Below, one piece after another: positions 39,601 through 52,475 of a stretch of 64,000 nt of DNA. Source of the stretch: Trichuris trichiura (taxonomy: Eukaryota > Nematoda > Enoplea > Trichinellida > Trichuridae); assembly GCA_037903355.1 (NCBI GenBank), contig JBAJFE010000009.1, positions 868,001-932,000 on the forward strand, read 5' to 3'. Each line of letters starts with the position of its first letter. Position 1 is the stretch's first letter. Made by a program: the position numbers and the translations under genes. The notes beneath the pieces were generated by a model. It saw only the letters and a program-made list of their open reading frames with translations, was not told the origin of the DNA and did not search any database.

Positions 39601-42600
39601 TTGCAATTTCTCTTGCAGCAGCAAGCAGACTCGAACACGCGTCTCGTTAAAAAAATTTAGCAATGTCTGTCGTATGTAGTAAAGCTGACTCATGTTCATA
39701 TCAAAGTAGGTAGAGCGTAGTATGCTGTAAGCATGGTCAACTTGGTTGACAGTATTATGCGAGCCGTGTACGATATGTCGAATGCCATCCAAATGATTTA
39801 AAGTTATGACGAGTAGATGACGAGGGCTTATTGCATTCTGAAGCTGATATTTGAACATCATAGCCATCAAGTCGTAAAGCTTATCTTGGCTGCTACTGCT
39901 TAGGCGCATAATGCTTGAGTGGGCTAACTTTTCAAAAAGCAATCTCACCGTGTCCCTGTTGGGCAGTTCCTGCGGTTCGAATAATTTCTCCAAGAAAAGC
40001 GCTCCAAATATGGTTGAGACAATTTCGTTCATCACGCGCCGAGCTTTCTCTCGCTTCACTTTTTGAGCTCGCAGCCGTTGGTCCAAAATATAGCACATCT
40101 CGCCGGCCATGTTGAACACCAGCAAAGGCAGCGCTTTCAGCGACATTTTCTGGACGTCTAAATTCAATCTTCACTTTCTCAGCTTTCACTTTCAGTTTCT
40201 GGCAATGCGCTCTTTTCGTAGGCTGGTCGCGTCCCGTTGCTTGGCAACGCTTCTGTTGTTCAAGCGGAAGTCTCACAATTTTCTGCGTATTTCGTTGGTT
40301 GATTAGCTCTTTTATACGATCATATGAAAACATCTTAATTAACTGACATAATTGCTATAGCTAAGTTTTTAACGTCATACAGAACACCCGCGTTGCTTGA
40401 GCTTCATCGACACGTTAGAGACATTTTGAATGGAGCTAACGAGCTCTTCCCATTCTAATTTGCATAAGTGAAGGGAATAAAAAGGTCTTCATTGAGAAAG
40501 ATAACAATATCTTGGCGAGTAAAGCATTGCTACACGGCTGGTTTGAAATTTTGTATAACCAGGTGGGCTACAAATTCGACACGCTTATTTGAGCTGCTCG
40601 TGAAAAGGTGGTTTTTAAGTAAGCAAAGCTGGATATCGCATTTAGGATATTAATATTATGCTGCGCATTAGCTAGGAAGCCAACTCCCTAACGATAGGTA
40701 CTTCCAGCGAAAGTTGGGTGATCTGAAGGAGCGTAAAATCCCCTTTACAATTTTTGTTCATTGCAGGTAGAAGCGGTTGACCCTGATTGCGGCAAGAACG
40801 CGGAAATTCAATACAGCATAGAAAAGAAGGCGGCAACAGGCTCCCTTTTCACTGTACATCCATCCACCGGTTGGTTATGTCTGCAAGGGCAATTGGACTA
40901 CGAAGAAAGGACCGTTTATGAAATTCTAGTTTCTGCTTCGGATGGGGGTAATAAGCAATTTAATATACTTCAATTATGCAAATAATTAACCTATTTAGGC
41001 GGACTGTCTAGCACTTCAGTAGTGCGTGTCGATGTGCAAGATGTTAACGACAATGCGCCAATATTTTATCCATTGATATACAATGTAAGCCTTCGTCAAG
41101 GCATACTGCCAGGCACTCCGGTCTTAGTAGTGTCCGCAACGGATCGAGACAGCGGTGACTTTGGTACGGTCACTTACAATATTGTTTCCGGCAATGAGGG
41201 CAGCTCGTTTCGATTGGATTCCAGAAATGGAGAACTCTACGTTAAGGCACAACTCTTTCCAACCGTATACCAGCTCAAAATCAAGGCTACCGATCGAGGC
41301 GGACTGGCTTCATCGCAGATGGCCGTTGTTACGATCACGGTGCTCACGGAGACGTTCCCAAGTCCGTATTTTGAGCAGAAGTTTTATCGCTTCACCGTAC
41401 GAGAAGATGCTCTGCCTGGTATAGTAGCTGGTCGAGTGACAGCCCATGGACCTGGACCCATAGCCTACGATATATACTCAGGTGACCCAGCCGGCTGGTT
41501 TTCCATAGATACCACTACGGGAGAGATACAAGTGGCAAAGTATCTAGACCACGAATCACAGCCGACCGTCTTGTTGAACATACAGGCTTCCCTTGGTTAC
41601 CCTCCTAGTTACAACCACAGTCAAGCCCAGTTAGTCATTGAAGATATCAATGATAATCCGCCAGTGTTTGCACAAGATGTAGCAGAAATTAACGTCATGG
41701 AAGACCATGAGCCAGCCGACCCTATTTATACGGTCAAGGCAACGGATCGCGATAGCGGAAGCAACGGCGAAGTTCGCTATAAACTGCTGACCAATCCTGA
41801 AAATATGTTCATGATTCATCCACTGACCGGCGAAGTGAGACTAAGCGCGGGACGGACGTTGGACTATGAAGCCCGAACAAATTACACGATTTCGGTATTG
41901 GCAGAAGATAGCGGCTTGCCGTCCCTGAGCGCGAGAATGAGCTTAATTATCAATGTAGTTGACGCCAACGACCATACTCCAGAATTCCTGCAGCAAATTT
42001 ATCGCTCCGCTGTACCGGAAGACGCGCCAACAATGACTCAAGTCATGCAGGTGAAAGCGCTGGATTTGGACCACGGAGCTAACGGGTAAACAAAGAGCCT
42101 AGAGCACGTCTGATTTAAATACAACATTTATATTATCATTGAATGCAAATGTTTAAACTTTAGCTTGTATTAATAATAGCTTTTTTTGGAGTGATTTTTC
42201 TTTTAGGCAAATTATCTTTGGGCTACAAGCCAGCGGCAGTAATGCAAGTTTGGAAAAGTTTGGTATCCTTGCCGACTCCGGCTGGATATACCTACGCGAA
42301 CCGCTAGACCGTGAAGTGATTGCTGAATATTCCCTTATTGCCACAGTTCGAGACAATGGGCAACCTAGGAGAAGCTCGTGGGCTAGCGTTTTCATCAATG
42401 TGCTAGACGTCAACGACAATGCTCCGACGTGCTCAAAGGTTCTACAGGAATTTAGTTCGGAAGAAAATCGACCTATAGGAAGCTTTGTTGGTCAAATGAT
42501 GGCTACTGATCCTGACCTTGGCTTAAACGGTACAGTGCGTTATCGCTTAGACAAAAATCAGACGGATAGCTTTCATATAACGCCTGATGGAAGGCTGCTG

Positions 42601-45600
42601 ACGGCAGAAGTACTAGACTACGAAGTCAGCGATAGTTACGAGTTTAAAGTTACCGCGTATGATGCTGGTCAGCCTTCCTTATCAAGTCAGTGCCGCGTGA
42701 CTGTCCGAATAGAAGATATAAACGATAACGCCCCATTCTTTGTTCTTCCGCCAAGATCAAATCCAATTCTGTTCCGAGAAGAATTGCCCTTAGGCAGCGA
42801 AGTGTTTCAAGTGCAAGCCAAAGACTTGGATCAAGGCGTCAACGGGACTGTCAGATACAAGATCGATCCGATGCATTCTAGCACACCGCTTCCCTTTCGG
42901 ATCAATCCTAGAACAGGTATCGTCTATTCCACATCGGTATTAGACTACGAGCATGGCGTCACCAAGTACAAGTTAACTATACTCGCTGAAGACATGGGCA
43001 ATCCACCCTTGTCCACAGAAAAGGAATTCACGATAGAATTAGTTGACGTAAACGATGGAACCAGTTCATCGTTTACTAGGCAAGACGGTCACAACGACAC
43101 GCTTGTATTTGAGCTCAGCGAATCTACGCACGTAGGCTCCCTTGTGGGATCCGTCGATGAGAAGCGCACAGCGGATATTGAAGTTTTCAAGGAGCTCCAA
43201 GACCAGACGGCCTTGGAGCATCTCATTGACGTGTCCTACGGCATCGTAGCTGGCAATAGCATGGGAATTTTCGACATTGATCCATTCAGCGGCGTTCTGT
43301 TCACGGTCAAGCGACTTGACTACGAAACGGCGAATTTTCACTTTCTTACCGTGTCGAGGAGCAACATCTCTAGGCTTTCGCATCCTCAAGTGAAGCAAAT
43401 ATACGTGCGCATCAAGGTGCTCGACGAAAATGACAACTCGCCCGTTTTCCCTGAAGATCCGGTTATATTTTCTTTACCTGAAAATACACCAGTTGGAGCA
43501 GAAGTGTGGTTGTACAATGCCACGGATGCGGATACGGGCAAATATGGTCGTCTGAAGTACCGAATAATTGATAGAAGTGAGATTTTTTCCGTTGACCCTC
43601 TCAGAGGGGCGCTTCAACTACGCGGCAGCCTTGATCACGAAAAGCGCTCCGAATATGTGGTCGTTGTTGAAGCAACAGACCAGGCTGCCTCTCCGTACGA
43701 TCGCAGAAGTACGCAGGTCACCACGAGAATTTACATTGTTGACGTAAACGACAATGCCCCGAAATTTATAAGCAACGACACTGTGGAAGTGTTTGAAGAC
43801 GCTGTAACTGATTACCCGCTCTTTTACGTCATTGCTACGGACGAGGATTGGTTAGAAAATGGGCGCGTCAGCTATTCCATCAAAGACAGGGACGCCAACA
43901 GCAAGTTCGTTATCAATGCTAGCACGGGTAAGGCTTTTGTTGCTTTTGCCCCTTATGCATAGACTACTACATCATACAGCTCGGGAAGCCTTTTATTTAT
44001 GATGTAATTCTATTTTCTCTCTGTAGGAGCTCTAATGCTGAACAGTCGTCTTAACAAGGACGATCCAACGGAATATCGCTTCGTAATCGAAGCAACCGAC
44101 CACGGCGTACCTGCGCTTTCTTCAAAGCAAACTCTGCGAGTAAAAGTTGTGCCCGTCAGTCTGGAAGCTCCAAGATACGAACGGTCCCTTTATCGGGCAA
44201 AGTTGGTGGAAAATTCCGAACCTGGCAGCGTCGTTATTCAGGTGAAAGCGACGGAACGCCGCAAAGGCGCCGGGAACAACAGTCATTTGGTGTATCAACT
44301 TTTGCCGGGCGGTTCCGGACAAGGACATTTTCGAATCGACCCTAAAAGCGGTCTGATAACAACAGCTGTCCCTATCGACCGAGAAGAGAATGATGAGATA
44401 ACTCTCAAAGGTGAACTTAGCTTGCATCCCATCAAACTAGTATTTTAACGCGAGCGGTTTAAGTTATTGTTCAAAATGACGAAACTCCACAGCATTACGA
44501 TGTTTGTGTCGTCATTGTAACCATAGAGGACGTCAATGACAACCGCCCAAGAATAAATCGGGATACCTGCTATCCTCTGATGGTACCTGAGAATATGAAA
44601 GTACAAACATTGGTTCTCTTGCATGCCGCAGACCCTGACGCAAGCTTCAACGGACGAGTAGTCTACAGCATAATTGGTTGGAAGGACAGTAATGCTGAAT
44701 TTTTTGCCTAAACTGCGCTTATTTAGAAGGCAACGTTGACGGGAAGTTTTATATCAATGCTCAGAGTGGACGGCTCTCCTGCGACCCGCTGGACAGAGAA
44801 AAAGTTGCGTCTTATAATTTGACCATATTGGCTACGGACTCCGGAACGCCAAGACTAAGCGATACTTGCAATTTGATCATAACGGTAATGGACGAAAATG
44901 ATAACAAGCCAAAATTCAGCCAGCCTACCTATACCGCCGAAATTCGAGAAGACCTTAAGCCGGGAAATACCATTCTTCAAGTGCAGGCAAAGGACTTGGA
45001 TGAAGGTCGTAATGGCCGTGTTACCTACAGCACAGCGAATGACACGACGGGTCTATTCCTTATCAAGCCTAACACAGGAGAGCTAGTCGTTTTGAGGTAG
45101 GGTAATTGGAGCACCCAAATGGACATTGAACTTTTTTTTACAGGCCGCTGGATTTTGAAACTACTAGAGGCTATGCAATCCATATTTGCGCCTCAGACCA
45201 CGGTGCCGCTGAGCAGCTTGAGGAGTGTGCTTCAGTCGACATAAAAGTGCTAGATGTCAATGACAACACACCCACATTTGTCGAGTACCCTTTTGAGGCC
45301 ATAATTCCTCCGTCCGTTTCTGCCGGACAACGCATAGTGAAGGTCACTGCTACGGACGCGGACGGCGAAGGTCCCAATTCGGAAGTTCACTACAGGTAAT
45401 GTTACTTCCATTACCTTTCATGTAAAGAAAATAGCTTTAATCTTTTTTTAGCTTTGCTACGAGCGAATCTCGTTTTGCTATCAACCCCGTCACTGGGGTT
45501 ATCAGCGCTAAGCGGGAAACTACACTTCCAGTCGGTTCCGTCCATTACCTTCAAATTATTGCCATTGACAAAGGCCAACCTCCAATGACCGCATTTGGAT

Positions 45601-48600
45601 TGGCTAAAATTTTAGTTCAGAACAAGCACAGTACTGCTAGGGAGCCCGTCAAGTTCGAACGTAACGTATATCGCTTTGTCGTCAACGATCGTTTGAAACC
45701 CCAGTCAATACTGGGCGAAGTGAAAGCAAGCGCCGACCAGTGGCGTATAGGCGAAGCACCAAAAATAGAGTACCACATTGCCGCGGGAAATGAAGAAAGG
45801 CAATTTCTCATTGAAAGTCGTACAGGTACGAAAGCGCAGCTGAGTTTTCAGCTAGATATACTTCTTAAGGTAAAATTCATCTGGCCAACAATGACTCCTT
45901 TCTATTCTCGCCGAATAACAAACAACCGAGCTTGCTAATCGAAGCTAGTCTAATAGGGATGAATAGCAGCGCGTTTTGCACGGTCATTTTTCAAATGATC
46001 AACAAAAGTGATCACACTCCATACTTCTTGCAGCACGTCTACGCTGCAGCTGTTCCCGAGGGTCAGCCTCATGGTTTCCACGTGGTTCAGGTAAGAGACG
46101 CTGAAAATTTTGTAAATAGTACGCTTAGATCATTATGCGCTTGTTTATCATAAAGTCAAAGTAAATTTGAAAATAAATAAGAATTACAAAGCTTTCGAAC
46201 GGTCAAGATTTGTCACCTACTTATAAATAAAATAATACAGCCAACGTTGCGTACTGTAGTATTAATGATGTGAAGATATGAATTGCGATTCAAATATTTG
46301 AACTATTTTTCTAAAAAAATACTACTAGTCGATGGAATGCGACAGACACGAAAAAGCTTAGTATTTCTTATCTTTTTAGCATATTAAACGAATTTGCAGT
46401 AATGCCACGACCATGAATTCAATATTTTGATGTGTTCATTAGGTTCTAACAAGCAGGCCGGAAAGAGGTAGAAATTTTGTTAGCCTTTGATTGTTTCAGC
46501 TACAATGCAAGTGCGCTATTGACTTTCAATTCGAGGCCTTCAGTTTTAGGGAAGTAAAATAGGGATTTGAAGCTGTGAGCTGACATTCGCAAAAGATAAG
46601 CGGGCGCGGGAAAGAAATTATTCAAAGTGCTAATTGTGCAATGTTATTTCAAAAACTCGATCAGTTTTCATTAAGAGGCAGAAGTTGAATTTCGTTAGCG
46701 GAACAGCGCGTACAAAATTAAAAGCAAATATGGAACTGTTAAACGGATGAATTGATTTTCTAGAAGATTTTTGAATATATCAACGCTGCCATTAGAGGCA
46801 CTCGTTCTCTTGCGCTTTAGAATGCTAATTTGAATATTAGGGAAACATTCTACTTGTAAATTGAAATGATACATAGGCATTTACTTTAAGATGACTGCTG
46901 TCAGTCATGCGCATGCTCAAATGGACGATCAGCTCACGTACAACATTATCAGCGGGAATTTAGATTCCGCCTTTTCCATTGATCGAAAAGGACGGATAAC
47001 TACGATGATCGAACTTGGTAAGCTTTATGAAATCTGTTGAAATCAAACCCTAAGTAAGCGATGCAGATCGAGAAGTCAAAGACCACTACGAACTAATAGT
47101 GTCAGCTACACGTTTTGGTACACAAGCGTCAATGGCACGCGCTAAGGTGCATATAACAGTACTGGATGTCAATGATAACAGCCCATCGTTTCCTCCTAGT
47201 CGACCTACGACTATTCCGGAGGGTAAGACGACAATATACCGCCATAATGTTGGGGCGGCTGAATGGATATGTATTGTAGATACGCCGATTGGAAGTTTCG
47301 TCTCAACGGTGGCTGCTAATGATGTTGATTCCTTTCCGCCGCTTCAGTATAGCTTCACTCATGACGGTAACCCCGGGAAATTCTTCCGAATTAGCCGTTT
47401 CTCCGGAAGAATTACGTTGGTTAAACCTTTGGACTACGAATTGCGTAGAACGCACGTTCTTACCGTCCAAGTAAAAGCGACGCTAAGCCGAATGTTTGGT
47501 ACAAAAATAACATTGCATTTTCAGGTATACGATGGAAAGCACAACGCGGTCACCAAAAAAAGCATTACAGTGTTGGACGTGAACGACAATGCGCCGACTT
47601 TCAGTCAGCAAATATACCAGCTTTCCATCCCGCTTGGCACAAAGCCAGGGGCAATCATTGGTCGCATCACGGCGCTTGACAGAGACAGCGAAGAGAACGG
47701 CCGGGTGACTTACCGTCTGCTCGACCATACAAGTTCAATTCGAAAAAGGAGGGCGCCTCGGTGCGGCATTGATTCCGACAGCGGCATATTGTACATTAAC
47801 GAAACAATAAGTCAAAGCGGCAAGTTTGCCGCCATTTTCAAAATGGTCGTCGAAGCCAGCGACAATGGAAATCCGCCGCGAAGCAGTCGTCTGCCGATAG
47901 TTATGCAAATTATTTCTGCCACGTCAAAAAGCCAAGCAAAGTTCGCTCAGCCGATCTACAGGTTTGTTCCATTTTTTGCAATACTTGGCGGCTTTTCGTT
48001 TCCAGCAGCGATCGGTAGTCTGACGGGCGCATTTTTCAGCTTTACAATACCTGAAAACTTTCCTGTCCGTACGGTCATTGGCCAGTTGAACTTAACTCGT
48101 CTCCCTGAGAACTACAACCAAATGACGTATGCTTTGAGGGATATTGACGGGACTTTTGAATTAGACCAGCTGGGACGCATTATCTTGCTTCGACCGCTGG
48201 ACAGAGAGAAGAAAGACGAACATCGCGTAGAAGCAGTTATAAGTTCCAAAGAAAATACGGCCATAAATTCCACTGCTGTTGTGCTGATCAAAGTGGATGA
48301 CATCAATGACAATAGCCCTGTGTTCAGCCAAAACGAATACCGCGTTACTATTGACGAATCATCGCAACCGGGTGCCGTCGTGCTAAAATTAACTGCCACT
48401 GATCAGGATATAGGGGCAAATGCAAGGCTCAACTTTGAAATCACGTCAGGCAATACCGCTTCAACATTCCTTGTCGATTCCAATACTGGCGTTATCAAAG
48501 TCAACAGAAAGCTGTCCGGCACCGGTATTCATCAGTACAAGTTGATTTTGAAAGTTAGTGATTCGGGAAGGCCACCCAAGTCAGCTCTGGCTATGTGCTA

Positions 48601-50690
48601 CATTACGGTAAAAGGTACGCTGAGCCACGGCGGACCATTCTTTCCTGTCAGCTTGTATCTTGGATATATCGTGGAAAATGCCCCGGCAGGTAGTCTCGTA
48701 TTCACAGTCAAGGCGGCAATTGACGATGGAAAGTCAATGGACATACGGGACAAGCAGCGCATTGTTTATTATATACAAAATGGCGAAGACGATGGTCGCT
48801 TTTTTACCGTCAACAAAAACAATGGCGAAGTGCGTACCAAGCAACCCTTTGACTACGAGGCTCAGACTTCCTACAGATTTACTTTGGCTGTGGAAGACTC
48901 TTCTGGTAAAATGAACACGGTGCCTTGTCAGGTGCTAATAAAGGGAATAGACGAATATGCCCCTGTGTTTAGCGAATCTCTCTACGTTTTCAAGGTACGT
49001 AGCGACATGATGCTGTTATCTTAAAAGTTCGTGAATAGGAACCTGTTATGGAAAACTTTCCGGACGTTAAACCGGCCATAATATTAGATGAGTTATTTAA
49101 CTCGAAGAACGTACTTGAAAAGACAGGTACGCTATCATGTTAAACAATATAAGCATACTGTTGGAAACTGGTCAACTTATCTGTAAGGTCTGAGCCGAAC
49201 GGGGGGCGTCCAGTTAGCCATTTTGAGTTTTTCTATGGTTAAAGCGCTTTGAGTCATTCGTTGGCTACAAGAACCTTGACAGTCTTTAAAAATTTCAGAC
49301 TTCATACGAAGCGACTGTTGGCGAAAGCTTGGGCGCCGTCTACGCGGAGGATGAAGATTCCGGTATTGATGGTCAAGTTACATATGATTTCAAAGAACCG
49401 AACGCTTACTTCGAAATCAATCCCAACACGGGTGTACTCTCTTTGAAGCGTAATTTGAAAGATGCTCTCTCCGACGATGCCGAGAGTGCTGTTACGCAAG
49501 CAGATTTAGCGCTGCACAGGGCTCACCATCCGACAGCAGTCACTTCAGAAAATTCTATCGGAGGTCGTTCTCAAATTTTGGTATTTACCGTCGTTGCCTA
49601 TTCCGGAATTGATCCATCGCGACTAAAGCAGAATACGACCATTGTGGAAATCCATATTCTTCAACAGAGCGGCTCGAAGACGCTCACTTTCGGCTCGACG
49701 CTTTTGCTCGCCTTTGGTATTCTGCTCGGTCTTTTATGCTGCTGCGTATTGTGTATTGGTACGGCCATTCGTCTAAGACGACCAAGAGTTTGTTCCTCAA
49801 TGAAAGCGGTCAGTTACCCGAAACGACCCAGACAGCAGTTGAACAGTTCGAGCAGTAAATGCGCCCTTTTGAAAGGCATAAGAAATGGCCATCTAAAGCA
49901 GTATAGCAACCTTTTCGGTAGCGTCGATATGACCGAGGGGGAAGACAAGCTTCCTAAGCTTCCCTCGTTTATTTTTGGCGGCAAATGTCCCGCTAAAAGC
50001 GTATCCGATCATTCAGTGAAGTCCAGCGGACGAGGTTCCTACGAAGACGAAAACCCTCTCGAAAACGCGCGTTCCGAGAGCGACCAAAGGCGCTGCTCTG
50101 ATCCTATCGACTCGGCCAGGCAGTCTTGGCTTTACGACGAGCCGCCGGATGCGGAAAAAGCCGGCGCGACCAACGAATATCTTAATAATTTGGGCATCAC
50201 TTCCTGCGAAGTGCCACCTACTGCTACTGCGACGCTGCCGACCAAAGGCCATTCAACATACGCTACCTCAGGTGCCAACGAAGATGGAATAAACCTGCAA
50301 CACTTAATCTACTCGAAAGTGGACGAAGTGTTAGCCAGTAATAGCTTGGATAGGAAAGCGGACAAATTTCGGGTGCCCAACGGGGCATCCCTACCAATTC
50401 CAAATCAGTATGCCAACCGATCGCTGCCATTGGGCAATCTTTTGCCGCCTAGTGATTGGGGGCCAGGTTTTGAGCCCGTCACGCAAGTGCTTTCGGAAAT
50501 AACCCGAATCAAGTGTGGACAAGGTGGCCTACGGAAAAGCGCCGAAGCAGGTCTTCTAAGTGATGGTGATCCGTGGGTAAGACGGACTGATCTCAATGAA
50601 AAGTCCAAACGCTACAATACATTGCCAAGAGTGCCATCTGATAGGCGGCAAACGAATGTTCATGAATTGGAAACCGAGTGTAGGATATAG
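33603..50690 (+). CDS. DCHS1: Dachsous-like giant cadherin
   Basis: Fifteen phase-consistent exons: 33603-35339, 40767-40947, 40999-42085, 42207-43927, 44027-44410, 44464-44676, 44727-45096, 45144-45395, 45452-45825, 45870-46090, 46891-47017, 47055-47222, 47280-47961, 48040-48994, 49299-50690. They encode 3287 aa. A signal peptide (about 1-16) precedes roughly 27 cadherin repeats, most with DxNDNxPxF calcium linkers. About eight linkers are degenerate, e.g. near 34590, 41340, 44150 and 47925. There is one membrane helix (about 2955-2980) and a cytoplasmic tail of about 305 residues containing DWGPGFEPVTQVLSEI. Length, repeat number and the absence of EGF and laminin-G domains fit Dachsous (C. 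elegans cdh-1 type) rather than Fat. The family acts in planar polarity and growth control through heterophilic adhesion. Introns at 47223-47279 and 47962-48039 are stop-free multiples of three that read through in raw translation. The symbol denotes the family, not proven orthology. Confidence 0.94.
38737..38812. repeat. Near-perfect 36 bp inverted repeat (hairpin)
   Basis: Arms 38737-38772 and 38777-38812 are complementary at 34 of 36 positions (mismatches at 38742/38807 and 38747/38802) around a 4-base loop. The innermost 25 pairs are perfect. Each arm contains CACGTG. It lies 120 bases past the OSCP1 stop codon, so it may be in that gene's 3' UTR or just beyond, and inside the cadherin intron. 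Confidence 0.95.
38932..40146 (-). CDS. OSCP1: OSCP1 (organic solute carrier partner 1 / NOR1)
   Basis: Two exons, 40146-39267 and 39212-38932, joined in phase 1 with donor GTGAGT, give 386 aa (human about 379). The start MSLKALPLLVFNMAGEMCYILDQRLRAQ matches the human N-terminus closely. Conserved blocks continue: EIVSTIFGALFLEKLFEPQEL, LAHSSIMRLSSSSQDKLYDLM, LVITLNHLDGI, KVELPSDMSKPGAIRFYASGG. The C-terminal exon is acidic and low in complexity (EEEEKDSS...). OSCP1 is linked in other animals to solute transport and to ciliary/flagellar tissues; its molecular function is poorly defined. An ATG 21 bases upstream is in frame but less family-like, and a splice acceptor (GTCCAG) lies 3 bases before the chosen ATG. 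The gene lies wholly inside an intron of the cadherin gene on the opposite strand. Confidence 0.95.
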
Positions 50691-50719
50691 GCATTCCTGC
50701 TTTATATGTGCATTATGTA

Positions 50720-50725
50720 AATAAA
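50720..50725 (+). terminator. Poly(A) signal of the Dachsous-like gene
   Basis: AATAAA 30 bases after the stop codon, in sense orientation, within the 109 bp gap before the convergent GEMIN8 stop. Confidence 0.6.
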
Positions 50726-50799
50726 TTATCTTTACTTTGTTTAAAGCATTGAAAATGTCTTGTTAACAGCAATGCAGACAGTGTCGCCCAAGCGATTAT

Positions 50800-52087
50800 T
50801 TACAAACGCAGGGGAGTAGCTGGCCATAAAGGCGGGTTGTATGTATCGATTTCAGCATCGAATTTGGCTTGCATTTTCTGCTCCAATTCGTATATTCTAT
50901 CTCCAGCATTCCCGTACATCATTTTGGCAACGCTTCTACGATCCGCTATGGGAGCTAGTAAGTCTTCCGCTGTGCTTGGCCGATAATAAATTGAAACTTA
51001 AAATAAAGGCTATTCAGAGGAGACACTTGTATAGGCAGGTTTTTACTCTTTTCAATGTCAATAAATTGACCTGCGTTACACATCAGCCACGTTTGCTTTA
51101 CTTCGTCCTTCTGTACCTCCGTTTTCTTAGTTTCTCCTAAAATAGAATGTACAAAGCCAAAGTTTGCAAGGATTGAACTTCCTCTTAAAAGCTTTTGGGC
51201 CCAGATGTTGCCTTAAATAAAAGCGCCTTCTCTGAATGAAGTCTTCTATATCAGAAATAATACAGTATACAACGGAGACAAAGGCATGGAAGGTAGCAAC
51301 ATCTGGGCCCAAGTTATTGAGAAGACAAAATGCTGCAAGACAACCTTGATCACCGTCGATCATACAACGACCTAACAAGAAAGAAATACAACCAAAAATG
51401 CTCCCAACTTTTAAAAATAAACTTTGTTTAATTACTAATCTTGAAAGCGACGTTAATAAATGCTAAAAATCGAAAGAGGCACTCGTTAGCGAAACGTTTG
51501 ACATGTAATCTTAACGACAAATTTTTTTTTTAAATCTGTTAAAAGAGTGAAAGAAAAAACAGCGCATTATTGCATTGGCGTTGGAAAAAACGTCGAGCGA
51601 TAAGGCTGCGCAAATTTTTTTTATCAAAAAAGCTGAACTGCAACTCACTGTTTTGCCTGTGCAATTGGGTGACCATCAAGAAGGAAAGGAATTCATTGTC
51701 GATTTCCGTCTTCTTGCGGCTTAAAGCTGCGGAGCATTTACGGCGCTGTCTGTTGAGCCTGTAACGAGCCTTCCGCACTCTATTCCATCGCCTTTTCCGT
51801 CGCTTGCGACTATACAAAAACGGAATTTTGTAACATAAATTACGCCTATGCATAGAACACTTTTGGCGACAACAAGGAACGGCTGGCAAATTTGGCTGCG
51901 GTTCAGCTGGAGCTTCACTTGCTGCCTCCGAATTGTTGAACGCGTAATGGAATCGAAACCAGGCTTTCATTGCGTTGAAATTATTGCAGTACTCCTTCCA
52001 CGCTTCGTTGCAACCACTGGTCGTAGGGAACGGGCAGAAAATAGCGGAATTATCTACCTCGTTTGAAGAAAGTTGGCTTTGCTGCAT
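50800..52087 (-). CDS. GEMIN8: GEMIN8-like SMN-complex subunit
   Basis: Three exons, 52087-51649, 51136-51080 and 50954-50800, join in phase to 216 aa (human 242). N-terminal WKEYCNNFNAMKAWFRFHYAF parallels the human 'YW..Y..AM.WM..H..AY' block. EIDNEFLSFLMVTQLHRQN parallels the human 'ITEELRQYFAETERHREER' helix. The end MMYGNAGDRIYELEQKMQAKFD...PPLWPATPLRL parallels '[22 protein letters not shown]...KYWPVIPLKF'. The middle is a Lys/Arg-rich tract specific to this protein. GEMIN8 bridges SMN to Gemin6/7 in spliceosomal snRNP assembly. Exon 2 is the least certain; skipping it also keeps the frame. The acceptor TCTTTAG is 1 base before the ATG. Stop codons of this gene and the cadherin gene are 109 bp apart, convergent. 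Confidence 0.88.
51195..51312. repeat. 17 bp inverted repeat with 84 bp spacer
   Basis: 51195-51211 and 51296-51312 are perfect reverse complements (core GGGCCCAGATGTTGC). Located in GEMIN8 intron 1. Could be a foldback remnant or an RNA hairpin; no coding content. Confidence 0.9.
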
Positions 52088-52475
52088 GCTAAAGACACGG
52101 CGGACTTTTCAAACACAATGGGTACAGTTAGTGGGTCACTGGCAGCACGTAGGAGCCCATTTTCGTTGAATCCAATAAAAACGCTCTTCACGAAACCTAC
52201 CAATCATTTTTTGTAACATCGAACCTAACCACACATAAATAATGACAGTACACTCTATTTCATCCTCTTAATCTTTGCTTGGCCTTTAAGCAGTAGCCTC
52301 AGCATTCTTTAACGGTTCTTATTAGAAAATAAAAAAGTATGATTTCAAAAATTACCGTACGCTTCGTGTTTAATTTTTTTTAATTCTCAAGATTTGTTAG
52401 CTACACCTTGCTACCGGGACGTTTCGTGGACAAGCAAGACTGTAGAGAGTTATCGGTCTTCTAGGCTTGCCGCGA
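52088..52475. promoter_or_regulatory. Divergent promoter region GEMIN8 / POLR3H
   Basis: 388 bp between the two start codons on opposite strands. It must hold both prom­oters and leaders; a splice acceptor (TCTTCTAG) occurs at 52455-52464 before POLR3H. No specific factor sites were identified. Confidence 0.6.

Larger units (their letters stand above)
35340..40766 (+). other. First intron of the Dachsous-like gene
   Basis: 5.4 kb, donor CAG|GTAAGC at 35340 and acceptor TTGCAG ending 40766, phase 0, joining ...GYCFVQ to VEAVDPD... inside one cadherin repeat. It houses the OSCP1 gene on the opposite strand and a long hairpin at 38737-38812. The rest (35340-38736 and 40147-40766) shows no further gene. 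Confidence 0.9.

Noticed and set aside
33603..50690. Assignment of the giant cadherin to the Fat family
   Set aside because: No EGF or laminin-G domains before the membrane helix, and repeat number and length fit Dachsous.
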